Shown here piece after piece: positions 58,251-64,000 of a stretch of 64,000 nucleotides of DNA. Each line of letters begins with the position of its first letter. Position 1 is the stretch's first letter. The notes below the pieces were generated by a model. It was not told the origin of the DNA and did no database searches. It was given only the letters and a program-made list of their open reading frames with translations. The stretch is from NCBI GenBank assembly GCA_035048815.1, contig JAUCBN010000038.1, forward strand, positions 16,393,001 through 16,457,000, in the 5' to 3' direction. This stretch comes from Abelmoschus esculentus. Its lineage: Eukaryota; Streptophyta; Magnoliopsida; Malvales; Malvaceae. The position numbers and the translations under genes were made by a program.

Positions 58251-58297
58251 AAACGGAAAGAAATATAGCCAGCAACAACCCTACACTTTCTTTCCCA

Positions 58298-58615
58298 TCA
58301 CTTATTTTCCCATTTGGCTTTCTCTTGGTTAAGAAAATCAAGGAAAACGGTGCTCTTACATTGAGGGCACTTGGGATCAACCTCCGACAGCATCACGTAC
58401 AGGAAGCACCGAGGACAACCCACCAGCAACATAGAAGCTACTTCAGGACGACTACTCGAGTAGTCTACAATCGGCGTCGAATCCCCGAAGCTGTCCGAGG
58501 ATACACACGAGCTCTCCGAGGAAGAAACTGACGACGTAACACGGTGGTTTGCCACCCTGGTTGGTGTTAAGTTCAGCACCAAATCCAGCTCTGAACCGTT
58601 GGATCTTCGACCCAT
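58298..58615 (-). CDS. GIR1/GIR2-like EAR-motif repressor protein, copy 2
   Basis: Intact 105-aa frame, same start and stop as copy 1. EAR motif LDLVLNL at 10-16, CPRC at 67-70 and CPQC at 83-86. Two residues differ from copy 1 (V for A and D for E near position 50). The 5' flank is conserved for about 400 bp (5' untranslated region and promoter, including CATGAATATTGAAACAA and TTTAAACCACCAGGAG), apart from loss or gain of an (AT)n run. Both copies could be expressed; their upstream regions diverge beyond about 400 bp through MITE insertions. Confidence 0.88.
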   Translation of the reverse strand: MGRRSNGSELDLVLNLTPTRVANHRVTSSVSSSESSCVSSDSFGDSTPIVDYSSSRPEVASMLLVGCPRCFLYVMLSEVDPKCPQCKSTVFLDFLNQEKAKWENK

Positions 58616-59156
58616 GATATTTTTTGAATTATATTTTCACCTGTTTGGACATGAATATTGAAACAACCAAATGAACACAAATAATCTAGAAGAAAAAGAA
58701 AAGGAGAAAATCTGAAGAGCCATAGGTCACCTTTGGCAAATAAAGCCTTCAAGCACCAAACTGAAAGGGTTCAGCTCAATGAATATAAGTATGTATACAC
58801 GATAATTATTCGATACGTAGACGACGAAAATAATTTTTTCATAAAGTTAAGGGTTTAGATTTAATGGTTTAGAAACGATCTTCTATCGTTAGAATTTAGA
58901 GATTAATGACCTAAAGTTATAATTTAGGGTTTGATAACGCATCATCTAAGAATAAACTGGTCCGTACGGTTTTAAACCACCAGGAGTCCCTACGAGAAAT
59001 TTACATTCATGTTGGAGTAAATTAAATTTGTACTGATTTTTTTAAAAAATATATAAAATTAAAAAAATTACATTTAGTATCTTAATCAGATATTTTATCT
59101 TAAATTGATATTTAAAAAATTTTTACTTTTAAATTGATCAAAATTAGGCATCATTA

Positions 59157-59737
59157 GGGGTGATAATTAGTGAAGTTGAGTCCTAGCTTGGTCAGATATG
59201 GCTCGGTTCTGAAACAATTATATTGGGACTTGAGACTTGATGAGCTCAAAATTTTAGGTTTGAGTTCGGTTCAAAAATAATATTATAGGACTCGGTTCAG
59301 GTTCGAAGCTCGACTCAGGCTCGACTCGAAAGAAACATTTTTAATATTTTTTTATAAAAAATAGAGTCTCGTTAAAATATTCATTTTATAACCAACACCG
59401 AAATAAAATTCAATATTAGGAAAGGGAAAAATGTCAAAAAAATATATTAATTCAAAGAATCACAAAATATTCTAACAATACAAACTCATATTGTCCAATT
59501 TTTTCGGTTAGTTTATTTTAGTGGATTTTCTCTCATTTATTTTATTGTTTTTCTTTTATTAAAGAAAATATTTTTAATATATATATATATAGCTTGTTCA
59601 TGAGCTTTACGAATCGAGCTTGAGTCGACTCGGTTCGGCTTGTAAAGATCTTAAGTCGAGTTCACACAAATTAAACTTTGACCGAACTTTGGTCGAATCG
59701 AATAACTCGCGAACCGATCATGCTCGTTATTAGACAC
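59157..59737. mobile_element. hAT-type MITE, copy 2, in unit 2 only
   Basis: 581 bp with a perfect 8-bp duplication CATCATTA (59149-59156 and 59738-59745). Related to 1602-2106 through the interior (AGAGTCTCGTTAAAA, CCAACACCGAAA, TTATTTTATTGTTTTTC). The right tip has mutated (TTAGACAC instead of TATCACCC). Confidence 0.82.
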
Positions 59738-60649
59738 CATCATTAAAATTGGTCTCTAAAGAGTTTTTACTTTCAAATTAAGACCAGAATTAGGTATCAT
59801 CTCCGAAGTTGGTACATAAATAATTGTTGCTCTCAAATTAATATCTGAACACTTAAAAATTTAAAGCCTGGTATAAATTGAGGCTCGTTGTTTAAAGGTA
59901 AAATTAAAATATTTAAAATTTAAAAAACAATTTAAATGAGAGTCATAATTTAATAATAAAATTAAAATATTAAAATATTTAATAATAAATTAAAATAAGA
60001 GTTATAATTCGAAGATAATTCCATTCATCAATCAGATAATAATGCTTTTTTTTAATTTTTTAATATTTTATTTTTTTTAAAATGTTTAAACAAATATGTT
60101 CATGAATATTAAATAAATAAATACGAACACATTCAAAAATAAATAAAAAATATAATATAATATTAAAAATTTAAATAAATATAATCAAATACTAATATTT
60201 AAAATAAATAAATAAATATAAACATAATTTTATTTATTCAAATTTAGTTCATTTACACTTGTACTCACCTGCAGACTGTGTTATCGTTATAGCTATAAAT
60301 ATATTTGATCCAAAATGGTTGAAATTTGCATTAAAATAATATTCTTCGATATTTACAATCTAGTCCTTTTACTTTAATTTTTTTAGAATATAATCTCTTT
60401 AGTTTTTGAAGTTAAAGATTCAAGTCTACTTGTTGAATCATTCTTCATATATTCTAACCGTGCTACAATTTCTAAATTCAATAGTAAATATAGTAAAAGT
60501 CCTTGAACTTTATAAAAATTAAACCTTTAATTTTTATACTAAATCAATTTTTTGAATAAAAAATTTAATTAATTAAGTTGTTTATAAACTTTGACGATTA
60601 AATCTTGACATTTTTTAAATTTATCTGTATAATACGTTTGTATCACAGT

Positions 60650-61690
60650 GTTTTTACTTAATTTTTTTTTATTTAAAATAATTTTTAAAATTTATAAAAT
60701 TATAAGACATAAAATTTATGAAAAATATTAAAAAATCTATAAATGCAATACATAAAGAAAAAACTACCAAAAATTAATAGTCAAAATTCGTCAGTGTACT
60801 TGATTTTTTATATTTCTTGGTTTAAATCTTAATTAGATTAAAATTTTTTAAAGACTTCATTAATTTAAAAAAACAAATACTTTTTAAACTCTTAAACCCC
60901 AAAAATAAATAATTATATTTTTTTCGAATAAAAAATCCTAAAATAAAACTGTCAGTTTACTTAATTTTTCTCAGTACAACAAAAGGCATTGTAGTAATAA
61001 GTTTTGTGACCCTTCCCCATTAATGCCCAACTACCTCCTACAGGCTGTAGACGCGAATTTAGAGAACGAATAAATTATATCATGAACTATTCTCGGTATA
61101 TCATTTAATAAAATTAATTAATTATATTTATTTTATTAAATTTTTAATAAATGATTTTTTATTAATATTTACCGAACAAAGATAATATAGATTTTAGTCC
61201 CTTTATAAATTATAATTCTATAAGTTAATTTGGGGTAAAATTATGTTTTAGTCCTTATAAAAAGATAATATTGATTTTAACATTAGAAGTTAATATAGTG
61301 GTAAAATGATATTTTAATTCCAGTAAAAAATTTAATTCAAACTCAACCCCTCATAATATTATCCAATACTATTAAAAAATAAAAATTTACTAAAACGATG
61401 CAAATATTTATAAGATTTTTAGAAAATAAACATTATAACATTATAAAAAATGTATAATAAAAAATTTCTAAAATTATTTTTATTGCTAAAACGATTTCCT
61501 TAATCTAGTTTTTAAATTTGAATCTGTCTCTGACAAGTCTTGTCTGTCCGACAACATTTATTTTCCTCCCTCTGTGTTTCTCGTGATTTTCCCCCCACTT
61601 GTGGGTCCACTCCATAAATATCGAACGTAACATAGCAAGTCAAGACAAGAGCCGCAGACTTAATAACTTTGTGTACCACGTAAAGAAAGG
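60650..61690. other. AT-rich intergenic DNA
   Basis: No gene seen. A less AT-rich patch at 61510-61700 (CCACTTGTGGG, ACTCCATAAATATCG) looks promoter-like, but no reading frame follows it before the repeats. Confidence 0.5.
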
Positions 61691-61799
61691 AAAACAATGG
61701 GTTCTAAAAGTAGTTACTTAAAATGAGCTTAAAAAAATTCCCTCTAATAAGAGGTTGAGAACCGGTTGGTAATCGGTTCTAATATGGCTAATTTTTTAA

Positions 61800-62775
61800 G
61801 TAATAATTATTTAATTTATTTTTATATTTGAATAAAAACATATAAATAAAAATATTTATATAATAAATATTTAAATAAAAATATTTGAATAAAAAATATA
61901 CGATAAAAATATTTGTATAATAAATATTTAAATAAAAATATTTATATAATAAATATTAGAATAATAAATATTCGTATATTAAATATTCAAATAAAAATAT
62001 TCGTACAATAAATATTCGAATAAAAATATTCATATAATAATTATTAGAATAAAAATAATCAAACAAAAATATTAGAATAAAAATATTTATATAATAAATA
62101 TTTGAATAAAAAAATATTCGAATAAAAATATTCAAAAAATATTTGAATAAAAATATTCAAAAAAAGTTTCAAATAAAAATATTTGTATAATAAAAATTCG
62201 AATAAAAATATTCGAATAAAAATATACGAATAAAAATATTTGAATAAAAATATACGAATAAAAATATTTATATAATAAATATTCGAATAAAAATATTTAT
62301 ATAATAAATATTCGAATAAAAAATATTCAAACAAAAATATTCGAATAAAAATATTCAAATAAAAATATTTGAATAGAAAATATACGAATAAAAATAATTG
62401 AATAAAAATATATGAATAAAAATATTTCTATAGTAAATAATCGAATAAAAATATTTATATAATACATATTCGAATAAAAATATTTATATAATAAATATTC
62501 GAATAAAAAATATTCAAACAAAAATATTCAAATAAAAAATATTCGAATAAAAATATTCGAATAAAAATAATTGAATAAAAATATACGAATAAAAATATTT
62601 TTATAATAAATAATCGAATAAAAATATTTTTATAATAAATATTCAAATAAAAAATTTTCGAATAAAAATATTCGTATGATAAATATTAGAATAAAAATAT
62701 TCCAATAAAATATTTGAATAAAAAGATGAATAAAAATATTCTTATAATAAATATTAAAAAAATTTACGAATAAAT
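61800..62775. repeat. AT-only minisatellite
   Basis: Roughly 1 kb of short irregular units built on AATAAAAATATTCG and AATAAATATT, with point variants at the CG/TG/TA position. Open frames on the minus strand (NIFIRIF-type peptides) are by-products of the repeat, not genes. Confidence 0.9.
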
Positions 62776-62789
62776 ATTGTACATAATTC

Positions 62790-64000
62790 CTTACAAAATA
62801 TACACAATGGCTTACAAAAACCGTAAGAAGAAATGTATGTACACAATTCCTTACAACTTTTCACCATGAGCTAAAAGAGCCATCCAAAGTTAAGGATTTG
62901 TGTACATATACAATTTATTACGAGAATACATAAAATTGGTACAAGAAATGTAAGAATTTATGTATGTACACAAATCTGTACGAAATATACACAAATGCTT
63001 ACGAAAACTGTAAGAAAAAAGTATGTACACAAATCCTTACCCTTGGATGACCTCCTTTAGCTTATGATTTCGAAGTTGTAAGGATTTGTATACATACCTT
63101 TTTCCTTACTATTTTCGTAAGCCATTGTGTATACTTTGTAAGGAATTGTGTACATACACAAATTCTTACCAATTTTATGGTAATTTTTGTATACTCGTAG
63201 CCATTTGTGTATGTACACAAACCCTTACCCTTAGATGGTCTCCTTTAGTTCATGGTTAGAAGTCGTAAGGATTTTTATACATATCTTTTTTCTTAAGTTT
63301 TTCGTAAGCCATTGTGTATATTTTGTAAGGAATTGTGTACATACACAAATCTTTATCATTTTTGTGTCATATTATGTATACTCGTAGTCATTTGTGTATG
63401 TACACAAACCCTTATCCTTAGATAGTCTCCTTTAGCTCATGGTTAGAAGTCGTAAGGATTTGTGCACATACCTTTTTTCTTACGTTTTTCGTAAGCTATT
63501 GTGTATACTTTGTAAGGAATTGTGTACATACACAAATCCTTATCATTTTTGTGTCATATTATGTATACTCGTAGCCATTTGTGTATGTAAACAAATCCTT
63601 ACCCTTAGATGCCTCCTTTAACTCATGGTTTTGAAGTCGTAAGGATTTGTGTACATACCTTTTTTCTTACATTTTTTGTAAGCCATTATGTATACTTTGT
63701 AAGGAATAGTGTATATATACAAATCCTTACCATTTTTGTGTCATATTATGTATACTCGTAACCAATAGTGTATGTACACAAATCCTTACCCTTGAATTAC
63801 CTCCTTTAGCTCATGGTTTTGAAGTTGTAAGGATTTATGTACATACCTTTTTCCTTACGTTTTTCGTAAGCCATTGAGTATACTTTTTAAGGAATTGTGT
63901 ACATACACAAATCCTTACTATTTTTGTGCCAATTTATGTATTCTCGTAATGATTTATGTATGTACACAATTCCTTATGTTTGTAAAATTTATGTATGTAT
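62790..64000. repeat. 187-bp satellite array with an orientation switch, runs off the window
   Basis: From 63078 the landmark GTAAGGATTT recurs at 63078, 63265, 63452, 63639 and 63827, spacings of 187, 187, 187 and 188 bp. From about 62790 to 63030 the same unit is present in reverse complement, so the array changes direction near 63030. Each unit holds a near-perfect inverted repeat (GTAAGGAATTGTGTA, then TACACAAATCCTTAC). The array continues past 64000. Confidence 0.92.

Larger units (their letters stand above)
57130..60650. repeat. Tandem duplication, unit 2 (carries GIR1-like gene)
   Basis: Collinear with 51330-57130 apart from insertions. It contains a hAT-type MITE (59157-59737) that unit 1 lacks. 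Its right end matches the junction sequence at about 57100-57130, which defines a head-to-tail tandem. Confidence 0.85.

Noticed and set aside
62059..62646. Three minus-strand frames of 63-99 codons rich in Phe, Ile, Tyr and Asn
   Set aside because: Direct translation of the AT minisatellite; no independent coding signal.
62790..64000. CRISPR-like regular repeat array
   Set aside because: Period of 187 bp with whole-unit similarity and no unique spacers; a plant satellite, not a CRISPR array.

Overview
This window is AT-rich nuclear DNA from a flowering plant, almost certainly a eudicot. The evidence is an intronless class I small heat-shock protein gene, a BAHD acyltransferase relative, two GIR1-type EAR-motif repressor genes, fragments of a BSL2/BSL3-type Kelch phosphatase gene, and typical plant transposons (Tekay/Del chromovirus, Athila-like, Tat/Ogre-like and copia LTR retrotransposons, Mutator-type and hAT-type MITEs). 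I cannot name the species. Only three protein-coding genes look intact: the sHSP (26280-26684, minus) and the GIR1-like pair (53471-53788 and 58298-58615, minus).

Left part (1-15.8 kb): two MITEs, then a full-length Tekay-type gypsy element (4304-13429). It has 2.1-kb LTRs, a tRNA-Met primer site and one gag-pol frame broken only by stop codons. A second primer site and the start of a second internal region follow its 3' LTR. Next come a decayed copia pol on the minus strand and one exon of a BSL-type gene (15643-15714).

Middle (17.7-44.0 kb) is a set of nested insertions that target-site duplications resolve exactly. A minus-strand, Athila-like, pol-less element H (17729-44009, duplication TTAAG) is split inside its protease region by a plus-strand relative I (21612-41030, duplication CACCC). 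Element I is itself hit by a solo Tekay-type LTR (35684-37735). Both H and I encode gag and protease, then a 'putative plant transposon protein' domain (PF20167 type), with no reverse transcriptase. Unexpectedly, 8.4 kb of non-element DNA holding the intact sHSP gene, the BAHD pseudogene and a Tat/Ogre-like LTR lies inside element I, between its terminal 5' LTR and its primer-binding site. It is bounded by inverted LTR copies.

Right part (44-64 kb): the 3' end of the BSL-type gene is present twice around a Tekay 3' fragment (44.15-48.2 kb). A head-to-tail tandem duplication (about 51.33-57.13 and 57.13-60.65 kb) carries one GIR1-like gene per unit, and MITEs present in only one unit give natural empty sites. 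The window ends in an AT-only minisatellite (61.8-62.8 kb) and a 187-bp satellite whose orientation flips near 63.03 kb.

The most novel signals are: the host genes enclosed in a retrotransposon; a two-exon reading frame inside Tekay LTRs whose exon lengths (81 and 62 nt) are identical in two diverged LTR families; a four-hairpin array with apparent compensatory changes in the 3' noncoding part of elements H and I; and clusters of TGACGTCA in the LTRs. All identifications come from reading the sequence; no database search was run.
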